Positions 17,734-25,044 of a stretch of 64,000 bases of DNA are shown here, piece by piece (positions within the stretch are counted from its first letter, which is position 1; each line of letters begins with the position of its first letter). This DNA is from Variovorax sp. (GTDB lineage: Bacteria; Pseudomonadota; Gammaproteobacteria; Burkholderiales; Burkholderiaceae_C). The translations under genes were made by a program, and so were the position numbers. The stretch lies in NCBI GenBank assembly GCA_017744935.1, contig JAGIAI010000010.1, positions 40,324-104,323 of the forward strand, read 5' to 3'. Below the pieces are notes generated by a model. It worked only from the letters and a program-made list of their open reading frames with translations, did no database searches and had not been told where the DNA came from.

Positions 17734-18430
17734 AGTCCGCGATCTGCAGGTGGCCTACGGCGCCGCACCCGCGTTGTGGGGCGTGTCGCTCGACGTGCGG
17801 CCCGGCGAGTTGCTGTGCGTGGTCGGCCCCAATGGCGCGGGCAAGACCACGCTGATCAACACCATCGCAGGCATCCTGCGCGCACGCGGCGGCAGCATCC
17901 GCTTCGATGGGCAGGACATCACGCGCCTGCCGCCGCACCGCTTCTGCGAGGCCGGCATCGCGCTGGTGCCCGAAGGGCGGCGGCTCTTCACGGGCATGAC
18001 CGTGCTGGAGAACCTCGAACTCGGCAGCTACCTGCCGCGGGCGAAGTCGCAGCGGCGCGAGACGCTCGACGAAGTGATCTCCCTCTTTCCGGTGATCCGC
18101 GAGAAGCTCGCGAGCCCCGCCGGCGAGCTCTCCGGCGGGCAGCAGCAGATGGTCGCGATCGCACGCGCGCTGATGGCGCGGCCGAACCTGTTGTTGCTCG
18201 ACGAGCCTTCGCTCGGCCTTTCGCCACTCATCGTGCACGACATGTTCGCGGCGATCCGGCGCATCAATGCCACCGGCATGTCGGTGCTGCTCGTCGAGCA
18301 GAACGTCACCATGGCGATGGACGTCTCGCACCGCGCCTATGTGCTCGAAGAAGGCCGCGTCGTAGCCGAGGGTGCGCCGCAAGACCTGCTTGCCCGCCCC
18401 GAAATCCAGCGCGCCTATCTCGGAACCTGA
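17726..18430 (+). CDS. ABC transporter ATP-binding protein, LivF-like
   Basis: 234 residues with Walker A GPNGAGKTT, signature LSGGQQQMVAIARALM and Walker B LLLLDEPSLGL, followed by the switch His region. It forms a heterodimer with the LivG half of the fused protein and powers uptake through LivH/LivM. It is the last gene of the transport block. The intergenic repeat element begins directly after its stop. Confidence 0.93.
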   Translation: MLEVRDLQVAYGAAPALWGVSLDVRPGELLCVVGPNGAGKTTLINTIAGILRARGGSIRFDGQDITRLPPHRFCEAGIALVPEGRRLFTGMTVLENLELGSYLPRAKSQRRETLDEVISLFPVIREKLASPAGELSGGQQQMVAIARALMARPNLLLLDEPSLGLSPLIVHDMFAAIRRINATGMSVLLVEQNVTMAMDVSHRAYVLEEGRVVAEGAPQDLLARPEIQRAYLGT

Positions 18431-18530
18431 TGCTCGCCCCCAGGCTCGCGCACTTCGTGTCGCTCTCCACCCCCTACCGGGGGCAAACCCAGCGGCCCGG
18501 CAAAGCCGGTTCCGCGGGTTTTCTGGCTTT
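18431..18530 (+). repeat. Intergenic repeat element, copy 1
   Basis: Begins right after the livF stop with GCTCGCCCCCAGGCTCGCGC and continues ACTTCGTGT, then CCCCCTACCGGGGG (a hairpin), a CGGC-CGG-CAAAGCCGG hairpin and GTTCCGCGG. A second copy in the same orientation follows the stop codon at 55930. Both copies lie between a stop codon and the next gene on the same strand. It probably acts as an RNA hairpin element or terminator-like repeat; it has no coding content. Confidence 0.8.
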
Positions 18531-18567
18531 GGCAATGTAGTTCCACAGTTCATCACAGGAGGAAAAC

Positions 18568-19608
18568 ATGCTCTTCCCCACCACCATCGTCGGCAGCTTT
18601 CCGCAGCCTGAATGGCTGATCGACCGTGCGAAGCTCGCGGGCCGCTTTCCGCCGCGCGTGCGGGCGCGCGAGCTGTGGCGCGTTGCACCGGAGTTTCTCG
18701 AAGAGGCGCAGAACGACGCCACCATCATGGCGATCCGCGCCCAGGAAGAGGCCGGCCTCGACATCGTGAGCGACGGCGAGATCCGCCGAGAGAGCTATTC
18801 GAACCGCTTCGCGACCGCGCTCGACGGCGTGGACCTCGACAACCCAGGTAGTGCGCTGGACCGATCCGGCCATCCGAACCCGGTGCCGCGCATCGTCGGC
18901 AAGATCGTGCGGCGACACGCCGTGGAGGTGGGTGATCTTCAGTTCCTTCGCGCGCACACCGACCGGCAGGTCAAGATCACCGTGCCGGGCCCGTTCACCA
19001 TGCTGCAGCAGGCGCAGAACGACTTCTACGCGAGCGAGGAAGAAGCCGCTATGGACTACGCCGCCGCGGTCAACGCCGAGATCCGCGATCTCTTCGCGGC
19101 CGGTGCGGACGTGGTGCAGATCGACGAACCCTACATGCAGGCGCGGCCCGAGAAGGCGCGCCAGTATGGGCTGGCCGCGCTCAACCGCGCGCTCGAAGGC
19201 ATTACCGGCACCACCGCCGTGCACATCTGCTTCGGCTACGCAGCAATCATTCATCAGCGGCCGAGCGGCTATTCATTCCTGCCCGAACTCGCGCAATGCA
19301 GCTGCAAGCAGGTGTCGATCGAGACCGCGCAATCGAACCTCGACTGTTCGGTGCTCAAGCAGTTGGAAGGCAAACGGGTGATGGTGGGCTGCATCGACCT
19401 GTCGGACCCGGTGGTCGAATCGCCCGAGAAGATCGCGGGGCGCATCCGCCGTGCGCTGCCTTACATCGAGCCCGGGAACGTGATCCTCGCGCCCGATTGC
19501 GGGATGAAGTATTTGCCGCGCGAATCGGCCATCGGCAAGCTGCGTTCGATGGTCGCGGCGGCGAAGATGCTGCGCGAGGAATTCGCGCATCGTGCGCTGC
19601 CGGCCTGA
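18568..19608 (+). CDS. MetE C-terminal-like, cobalamin-independent methyltransferase
   Basis: 346 residues corresponding to the catalytic C-terminal barrel of MetE (about 750 aa), without the N-terminal half. It begins TTIVGSFPQPEWL. The zinc ligands match MetE: His219-x-Cys221 (VHICFG), a Glu in QVSIETAQ near 252, and Cys311 (APDCGMK). MetE moves a methyl group from methyl-tetrahydrofolate to homocysteine; short homologues use other donors or acceptors. GGAGGA is present 8-13 bases before the ATG. It lies 137 bases after livF across the repeat, so it may belong to the catabolic operon, for instance to handle a methyl group. That is speculation. Confidence 0.85.
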   Translation: MLFPTTIVGSFPQPEWLIDRAKLAGRFPPRVRARELWRVAPEFLEEAQNDATIMAIRAQEEAGLDIVSDGEIRRESYSNRFATALDGVDLDNPGSALDRSGHPNPVPRIVGKIVRRHAVEVGDLQFLRAHTDRQVKITVPGPFTMLQQAQNDFYASEEEAAMDYAAAVNAEIRDLFAAGADVVQIDEPYMQARPEKARQYGLAALNRALEGITGTTAVHICFGYAAIIHQRPSGYSFLPELAQCSCKQVSIETAQSNLDCSVLKQLEGKRVMVGCIDLSDPVVESPEKIAGRIRRALPYIEPGNVILAPDCGMKYLPRESAIGKLRSMVAAAKMLREEFAHRALPA

Positions 19609-19619
19609 GCCGGCAGCGC
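19594..19619. terminator. Strong hairpin with the metE-like stop codon in its loop
   Basis: GCGCTGCCGGC-CTGA-GCCGGCAGCGC is a perfect 11-bp stem with a 4-base loop that contains the TGA stop codon. There is no U-tract, so it is either a Rho-assisted terminator or an mRNA 3'-end stabiliser. Confidence 0.55.
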
Positions 19620-19622
19620 TCC

Positions 19623-19847
19623 TCAGCCTGCTCGACTGGCCGCGACGGCACCGTCGCGGCGGAACTCCCAGTGTGACAGCGTGGCGTTTTCGAGGTTCTG
19701 CGACAGCACACCGTTGCCGCTCAGGCTGCCGTCGGTCTCGGTGTGATCCCATGGGACTCGGTCATCGGCAAAGGCGACGCCGGTGCGCGCCATGCCGATC
19801 ATCACCAGGAGCATGGAGACCGCGAAGAGGAGGTCACGAGGGTTCAT
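19623..19847 (-). CDS. Small exported or membrane-anchored hypothetical protein
   Basis: 74 residues, unrecognised. The N-terminal MNPRDLLFAVSMLLVMIGMA is a strong hydrophobic segment and VAFA-DD could be a signal-peptidase site, leaving a mature peptide of about 45 polar residues. A purine-rich GGGAAGG lies 8 bases before the ATG on the minus strand, which supports translation. The C-terminal codons fall in a strong hairpin (19639-19660), so the last residues may be a by-product of terminator structure. Confidence 0.5.
   Translation of the reverse strand: MNPRDLLFAVSMLLVMIGMARTGVAFADDRVPWDHTETDGSLSGNGVLSQNLENATLSHWEFRRDGAVAASRAG
19639..19660. terminator. Second GC hairpin at the convergent gene ends
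   Basis: GCCGCGACG-GCAC-CGTCGCGGC is a perfect 9-bp stem with 4-base loop. It lies 20 bases after the first hairpin and inside the 3' end of the small minus-strand ORF. It has no U-tract on either side. Confidence 0.4.
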
Positions 19848-19939
19848 GGTGTCTGCCTTCCCTGTGCAGGGCGCGAAGAATTCGCGTCCATGCGCGCCAA
19901 TGTAGGCACACGCTCAGTTCAATACGAGTGACGAGTTCG

Positions 19940-19958
19940 CTGCGTCGATGTGACGCAG
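19940..19958. other. Perfect inverted repeat between DUF2917 and the small ORF
   Basis: CTGCGTC-GATGT-GACGCAG has 7-bp arms and a 5-base loop, 14 bases after the DUF2917 stop on the minus strand. It has no T-run, so it could be a weak terminator or a protein-binding site. Confidence 0.4.
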
Positions 19959-19972
19959 TTCACTTCTCGCTT

Positions 19973-20305
19973 TCAACCCTTCCACGCCAGCCCGCCCGTG
20001 AGGAGCTGAACCAGCCGCCCCACCCGCGTGGTGTTGACGTAGCTCACCGGCGTGGGGCGGGGCAGCCCCTGCACTTGCGCCGCGGACAGCGCCACGATCT
20101 CGATCCAGCCGCCTCGCTCCACCACATGCACCTCTTCGGCGCGCACCGTGGACTTCACATTGAACACGTTTTCGCCGAACCAGGTCGGTGGCGACACCAC
20201 CTGGACGCTGCCCTCCACCACGCGCACCGCAAAGCCCTCGTCCACGGCCACGCGCAGCGTCTGGCCCGGTTGAAGGCAGGTGATTCCGGAAGATTCGCTC
20301 GTCAT
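19973..20305 (-). CDS. DUF2917 domain protein
   Basis: 110 residues resembling DUF2917, a small cupin-like beta protein common in Burkholderiales. Features are CLQPGQTLRVAVDEGFAVRV, then VEGSVQVVSPPTWFGENVF and a terminal EIVALSAAQV. No catalytic residues are evident. In many genomes such genes neighbour transporters or PLP-dependent regulators; no activity is known to me. It is transcribed away from the MocR gene, across a region with repeated CATCTGTT sites, so it is probably under that regulator. Confidence 0.75.
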   Translation of the reverse strand: MTSESSGITCLQPGQTLRVAVDEGFAVRVVEGSVQVVSPPTWFGENVFNVKSTVRAEEVHVVERGGWIEIVALSAAQVQGLPRPTPVSYVNTTRVGRLVQLLTGGLAWKG

Positions 20306-20385
20306 GAAGACACCTCGTTGAGTCAGTTGGTGATGGCTTCATCGTAGGAAGTTGGCCGCTTAAAAAACAGGCACAGGAAAGCGCT

Positions 20386-20455
20386 ATACGAAGCGAAACA
20401 GATGCGCGCGAGACCATCTGTTATGGTCCCTTTGCTTCGTATCTGCATCTGTTAT
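20386..20455. promoter_or_regulatory. Operator-like repeats in the DUF2917/MocR divergent region
   Basis: CATCTGTTAT occurs twice as a direct repeat (20415-20424 and 20446-20455, 31 bases start to start, about three helical turns). The inverse AACAGATG is at 20397-20404. An outer inverted pair ATACGAAGC (20386-20394) / GCTTCGTAT (20434-20442) is also present. Direct plus inverted half-sites are the known arrangement for MocR regulators such as PdxR. Confidence 0.65.
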
Positions 20456-20484
20456 CAGGATGCGCGACGAGGGAGCATCACCCC

Positions 20485-21942
20485 ATGGATTCGCCGCCGC
20501 TCTACCGGAAACTCGCCACGCACTACATCGACGCGATCGGTGCCGGCTCGCTCAAGCCGGGCGACCGACTGCCGTCGCTGCGCAGCCTGATGCGGATGCA
20601 CGACATCAGCCTGTCCACCGCGTTGCAGTTGTGCCGCGCGATGGAAAGCGAAGGCTGGGTCGAGGCGCGCGACCGGTCGGGCTATTTCGTGAAGCGTCCG
20701 CGTCGCCTCGCGATCGCCGCGATGGAAGAGCCCGTCACCCACATCGCGCCTGATCCGGCGCAATACGTCGGCATCCACGCCAAGGTCTCCGACTTCGTCG
20801 CGCGACGGCGGCAGGGCGAGGTGCGCATCGATTTCTCCACCGCGCGCGGCTCGCCGGAGCTCTACCCCGGCGATGCGCTGCGCACGATCATGATGCGCCT
20901 GCTTCGCCAGAAGCCCGCGCTGCTGACCACCGCGGCGCCATCGCGCAGCCTCAATCCCCTGCGCGAAGCCGCTGCGCGGCGCGGCTTGCGGGTGGGCATG
21001 ACGCTGTCGCCGGACGACGTGCTGACCACCAACGGTTGCATCGAGGCGCTCAACCTGGCATTGCGGGCAGTCGCGCAACCGGGCGACACCGTCGCAGTCG
21101 AATCGCCGACCTTCTACGGCCTGTTGCAAGTCCTCGAAAGCCTCGGCATGCGTGCACTGGAGATCCCGACCAGTCCGCAGACGGGCCTGTCGATCGAGGC
21201 ACTGGAGATGGCGCTCGACGCCTACGACAACATCAAGGCGGTGGTCACCGTGCCGCATCTTCAAAACCCTCTCGGCAGCGTGATGCCCGACGCGCACAAG
21301 GAGCGCCTCGTCGCGTTGTGCGAGCGCCATGGCGTCGCGCTCATCGAGGACGACACCTACAGCGAGTTGGTCGACATGGACACGCCGCCCCGCGCGATCA
21401 AGGCATGGGACCGCACCGGCAACGTGATCCATTGCGCGTCGCTGCACAAGATTCTTGCGCCGGGCATGCGGCTCGGCTGGATCTCCGCCGGCCGCTGGCA
21501 CAGCCGCGTGGAGATGCTCAAGTACACCCAGACGCGCAGCAACGAGGAGCTGTCGCAATGGGCCGCGGGCGAGTACATGAACACCGGCGCCTTCGACCGC
21601 CACCTGCGCCGCCTGCGCGATCATCTGCGGCAGCAGCGCGAGCAGACCGCCGATGCGATTGCGGCGTACTTCCCATCCGGCACGCGGCTGAACTACCCGC
21701 CGGGCGGACTGCAATTGTGGGTGGAGTTGCCGGATCGCCTCTCGTCGATGACCGTCTTCGACCTCGCCCTGCGCGACAAGATCTTCGTCGCGCCCGGCAC
21801 GCTGTTCTCGAACTCGTCGCGCTTCGACCACTACCTCCGCCTCAACTGTGGATGGCCGATCACCGAGACGATCGAAGGCGGGCTACGCCGGCTTGGCGAG
21901 ATCGCGAGCGAATGCGCGGCGATGCAGCGGAAGGCGGCCTAG
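20485..21942 (+). CDS. MocR-type regulator (GntR HTH fused to class I aminotransferase)
   Basis: 485 residues. The N-terminal GntR winged HTH runs PLYRKLATHYIDAIGAGSLKPG with LPSLRSLMRMHDISLSTALQ. It is linked to an aminotransferase fold I domain from about residue 110. The PLP-binding Lys is Lys322 in SLHKILAPGMRLGW; VESPTFYG, HLQNPLGS and DDTYSEL are fold motifs. MocR proteins sense PLP or an amino compound and act as activators or repressors; they normally do not transaminate. The ligand is unknown. The operator-like repeats lie 30-100 bases upstream, suggesting autoregulation and control of the divergent DUF2917 gene. Confidence 0.93.
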   Translation: MDSPPLYRKLATHYIDAIGAGSLKPGDRLPSLRSLMRMHDISLSTALQLCRAMESEGWVEARDRSGYFVKRPRRLAIAAMEEPVTHIAPDPAQYVGIHAKVSDFVARRRQGEVRIDFSTARGSPELYPGDALRTIMMRLLRQKPALLTTAAPSRSLNPLREAAARRGLRVGMTLSPDDVLTTNGCIEALNLALRAVAQPGDTVAVESPTFYGLLQVLESLGMRALEIPTSPQTGLSIEALEMALDAYDNIKAVVTVPHLQNPLGSVMPDAHKERLVALCERHGVALIEDDTYSELVDMDTPPRAIKAWDRTGNVIHCASLHKILAPGMRLGWISAGRWHSRVEMLKYTQTRSNEELSQWAAGEYMNTGAFDRHLRRLRDHLRQQREQTADAIAAYFPSGTRLNYPPGGLQLWVELPDRLSSMTVFDLALRDKIFVAPGTLFSNSSRFDHYLRLNCGWPITETIEGGLRRLGEIASECAAMQRKAA

Positions 21943-21995
21943 GCGCACGGGCGGGGCGTTGGCAAATTCGCCCGGCCTCGCGAACAATCCGCTGC

Positions 21996-23081
21996 ATGCG
22001 TCCGGCAACACGTTCTTCCTTGCGATCCGTCGCGCGTGCATTCGTGGCGTGCGCATTTGGCCTGTGGCTGCTCGCGTGCTGGCAGAGCGTTCAGGCGCAA
22101 TCGCCCACGCTGGGATTCATGCAACTGCCGCAGGGTGACGGCGGGGTCGTCACTGTTTTCTATCCGTCATCGACACCCGAAGGCGCGGCGCGGCAAGGGG
22201 TGTTCTCGTTCTCGTGGGCGGAGAACGGGCAGGTCCGCAAGGGCAACGGGCACCTGATCGTGATCTCGCATGGCTCCGGCGGCAGTCCATGGGTGCATGT
22301 CGACCTGGCGCGCGCACTGGTTCAGCACGGTTTCACCGTGGCCCTGCCCCAGCACGCCGGGGACAACTACCTCGATCCATCGACACCGGGGCCGGACAGC
22401 TGGGCGCGGCGGCCGGGCGAGGTCTCTCGCGCGATCGACGTGGTGATGGGCACGCCGTCGCTGGCGACCTATCTCGATCGTGAATCGGTCGGCCTCTTCG
22501 GCGGCTCCGCGGGCGGCCACACGGCCCTGACGATGGCCGGCGGGCAGTGGTCCAGGCGGCGGTTCAGGGAGCACTGCGAGCAGCACATCCGCGAGGACTT
22601 CTCCTCGTGCGTCGGCTTCTTCACGCTCTTGCGCGGGAACTGGCTGGATGGCCCGAAGCTCTGGACGGCCCGCGCCGTGATCGCGGCGCGCTTCTCGGAC
22701 GACACGCCGCAGGGCGGCTTCGATCCGCGCATCAAGTCATCGATCGCGATGGTGCCGTTCAGCGCGGACTTCGACCTCGAAACCCTGCGGACGCCGAAGA
22801 CCGCGCTGGGGCTCGTCATCGCGGAAAAAGACATCAACCAGGTCCCGCGCTTCCATGTGGAAGCGGTCCTGAAGGCCTGCGCGCCCCGATGCGAGGTCGT
22901 CATGCGGCTCGCCGACGGCGGGCACGGCGCCATGCTGTCCCCGATGCCGCCCCTGCCGCCGGGCAGCGTCGCGGATCACCTGTTGAGCGACCCACCGGGC
23001 TTCGACCGCGTACAGCGCATTCCAGACCTCAACGCCCGCATCTCCGAATTCTTCATGCGGACGCTCGCGCCCGGCATGTAA
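21996..23081 (+). CDS. Secreted alpha/beta hydrolase (dienelactone-hydrolase-like)
   Basis: 361 residues. The N-terminus has a signal peptide (FVACAFGLWLLACWQSVQAQS; cleavage after VQA-Q likely). The mature protein has VISHGSGGSP as the oxyanion-loop HGSGG, GLFGGSAGGHTALTM as nucleophile elbow (Ser in GGSAGG) and DGGHGAML with the catalytic His. It probably acts on an ester or amide in the periplasm; the substrate is unknown. ATG at 21996 is chosen because it begins the signal peptide; the same frame is open far upstream but overlaps the MocR gene. Confidence 0.82.
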   Translation: MRPATRSSLRSVARAFVACAFGLWLLACWQSVQAQSPTLGFMQLPQGDGGVVTVFYPSSTPEGAARQGVFSFSWAENGQVRKGNGHLIVISHGSGGSPWVHVDLARALVQHGFTVALPQHAGDNYLDPSTPGPDSWARRPGEVSRAIDVVMGTPSLATYLDRESVGLFGGSAGGHTALTMAGGQWSRRRFREHCEQHIREDFSSCVGFFTLLRGNWLDGPKLWTARAVIAARFSDDTPQGGFDPRIKSSIAMVPFSADFDLETLRTPKTALGLVIAEKDINQVPRFHVEAVLKACAPRCEVVMRLADGGHGAMLSPMPPLPPGSVADHLLSDPPGFDRVQRIPDLNARISEFFMRTLAPGM

Positions 23082-23225
23082 GGCCCGTGGCGCGCTGTAT
23101 GCGCATGCAGTAGTCCGTCCCGTCTACAACTTCAGGCGGCTTCTCACATTTGGCAACAGTCCTACACTTGGCCCCATCAAATGAATACCTAATTCGTACA
23201 TTCATTCAGACATCAAGGGGGTGTC

Positions 23226-23468
23226 ATGGAATCGATCAACGACGATGCGGCCCGGCTCCGGGCAGAAGCGACGAAGGCGGACGCACTGGCCCGACGCGCG
23301 AAGCGGGCGGCTGACGAAGCGTTCAGGGTGTTTCTGAAAGAGGACGGCGCGGTCGCGCCCGACCAGGCCATCGAAACCGCGAAGGCCAGCGCCCGCGCCG
23401 CGCAGGAAGCATGGCGCAACTACGTACGGCATGTCGCGTTGAACGGCGGCCATCTGCACAACTGCTGA
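23226..23468 (+). CDS. Small helical hypothetical protein
   Basis: 80 residues, not recognised. The sequence is rich in Ala, Arg, Lys and Glu with heptad-like spacing (DAARLRAEATKADALARRAK), so it is probably one or two amphipathic helices. AAGGGGG lies 6-12 bases upstream of the ATG, a good ribosome-binding site. It stands alone with its own 145-base upstream region, which is relatively AT-rich. Confidence 0.65.
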   Translation: MESINDDAARLRAEATKADALARRAKRAADEAFRVFLKEDGAVAPDQAIETAKASARAAQEAWRNYVRHVALNGGHLHNC

Positions 23469-23491
23469 TGCCGCCAAGCGGCCAGCCGGGG

Positions 23492-24124
23492 TTACTTCCG
23501 GACCCAGCCGTCAGGCACTTCCAGTGATTTGATGACTCGCGCTGGAATTCCGGCCGCGAGACTCATCGCCGGAATATCGTCTGTGACGATCGAGCCGGCC
23601 GCAATCACGGAATGGTCACCGATGGTCGCTCCGGCCAGCACCATCGAATTCGCGCCGATCCAGACGTTGTCGCCAATGACGACCGGCGCGTGTCGCACCG
23701 GCATGCCCGGCGCGACCTCATGAAAGTCGGTGTCGTAGATGTAGACCATATCGCCGATCTTGGCGTGCGATCCGATGGAGATGGAGCGCGTTGCGCAGAC
23801 GTTCACGCCATCATTGAGGAACGCCTGGTCTCCGATGTGCAGTTCAGCGCCTTTCCTTACCGTGAAGTGCTGGCGGAGGCGGAAGGACTGCAACTCGCAA
23901 TTCGCGCCAAGCATCATCCGCCCTTCGTTGCTCACTTTTGGCCAGCGACCTGACAGGACGACGGACCCATCGGAAATGACTCCGTGTCGTTCCAGATATC
24001 TCATTCCAGCGATGGAACTCAACTTCCCTTGCAAGCGGCGGATGGAGCGCAACATTTTTGCTTTCGAGAATTGGCAACGAATTCTGTCATCACTGCTGAG
24101 TACCGTCAGCACATCGGAAGTCAT
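23492..24124 (-). CDS. Hexapeptide-repeat (LbH) acyltransferase
   Basis: 210 residues. From about residue 60 the sequence falls into hexapeptide turns (VVIGDNVWIGANSMVLAGAT, IGDHSVIAAGSIVTDDIPA), the left-handed beta-helix of acetyltransferases such as maltose/colanic acid O-acetyltransferases. The His in YDTDFHEV is the likely catalytic base. The C-terminus AAGIPARVIKSL is standard. The ATG at 24124 overlaps the stop of the preceding glycosyltransferase (ATGA), which decides the start over a longer frame to 24184. Its place in a polysaccharide block suggests it acetylates a sugar of the exported glycan. Confidence 0.87.
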   Translation of the reverse strand: MTSDVLTVLSSDDRIRCQFSKAKMLRSIRRLQGKLSSIAGMRYLERHGVISDGSVVLSGRWPKVSNEGRMMLGANCELQSFRLRQHFTVRKGAELHIGDQAFLNDGVNVCATRSISIGSHAKIGDMVYIYDTDFHEVAPGMPVRHAPVVIGDNVWIGANSMVLAGATIGDHSVIAAGSIVTDDIPAMSLAAGIPARVIKSLEVPDGWVRK

Positions 24125-25023
24125 TGGCTCGACAAGCGCTTGCGAAGCGAACCGGCGACTGCAAAGCGCAACGCCATCGGCCAAAAATGAGCCGGCAACC
24201 GTGCCGCTTCCCGCAGGCCATCCGTGATGGATGCGCTCGCGCGCTCGCGCAACCGCGCATCCATCGTCGTCCAGTAAATCCAGTCCTTGTAGGCTGCCAG
24301 GATCCGGCGGGCCGCGGCGCGGCGAGGACCAGGCGCACCGATCGGCAGTCGGACGGCGGAGGCCACCACCTCATGCACGCCGCGCCACATGGCAGGTCCG
24401 TTCTTGCTCAACGAGTCACTGCGCTGACGGTAGAGGGCCAACACCTCATCCATGCGCACCCAGCGATCGGTAACCGCAGAAAGGCGCAGCCACAGATCCA
24501 GATCCTCCGCGTGATGCAGGCCCGGCCGAAAAATGCCACTGCGCGCAAACAGCTCGCGCCGAATCATGATCCCATGCGTATGCACGGCCTCGGCGCTCAA
24601 CAGGCTCAGAAAGGGCGTGGGCCTCAGGCTGGGCGCCTCATACCGATGTCCCAGCCGGCCATGCTCGTCGAAGTTCTGAACGCCACACACGAACACATCC
24701 GCTTGGGGATTGGCGCTGACAGCGGCCTCGAAGGCCTCACGATAGCCCGGCCGCAACAGGTCGTCGCTGTCCAGGAACAGCACGAAGTCGGCCCGACTTT
24801 CCATGATCGCGCGGTTGCGTGCGACCGACGGACCCGAATTGCGCTGACGCAGCACGCGCACGCCCTCATGGCGCTCGGCGTATTCGGCGGAGCCGTCGGT
24901 AGAGCCATCGTCCACCAGCAGCACGGGAATGCGGTTGTCGTTCCAGGCTGAAGCCAGCGTCTCCGGCAAAGTGGCCGCCGAGTTGTATGAAGCCGTCAAG
25001 GCTTCCAAGGTCGGGTAACCCAC
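24121..25023 (-). CDS. GT2-family glycosyltransferase, copy 1
   Basis: 300 residues with the GT-A fold. The N-terminal SYNSAATLPETLASAW is followed by VLLVDDGSTDGSAE (nucleotide-binding DDGSTD) and FVLFLDSDDLLRPGY, the metal-binding DSDD. The C-terminal half ends in a helical stretch lacking transmembrane segments. It adds a sugar to a surface glycan precursor on the cytoplasmic side. The first about 120 residues are almost identical to the next gene, while the C-terminal part differs, so donor binding is conserved and acceptor specificity probably is not. Confidence 0.9.
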   Translation of the reverse strand: MGYPTLEALTASYNSAATLPETLASAWNDNRIPVLLVDDGSTDGSAEYAERHEGVRVLRQRNSGPSVARNRAIMESRADFVLFLDSDDLLRPGYREAFEAAVSANPQADVFVCGVQNFDEHGRLGHRYEAPSLRPTPFLSLLSAEAVHTHGIMIRRELFARSGIFRPGLHHAEDLDLWLRLSAVTDRWVRMDEVLALYRQRSDSLSKNGPAMWRGVHEVVASAVRLPIGAPGPRRAAARRILAAYKDWIYWTTMDARLRERASASITDGLREAARLPAHFWPMALRFAVAGSLRKRLSSQ

Positions 25024-25044
25024 TGCTTCCTCCTGACCGGGCGA

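Noticed and set aside
23150..23168. Sigma54 or sigma70 promoter before the 80-residue gene
   Set aside because: TTGGCA and TACACT are only 7 bases apart, which fits neither the sigma70 spacing nor the GG-N10-GC rule.
24125..24184. Longer start of the hexapeptide acyltransferase
   Set aside because: It would run deep into the upstream glycosyltransferase gene. The ATGA overlap at 24121-24124 is the normal arrangement.
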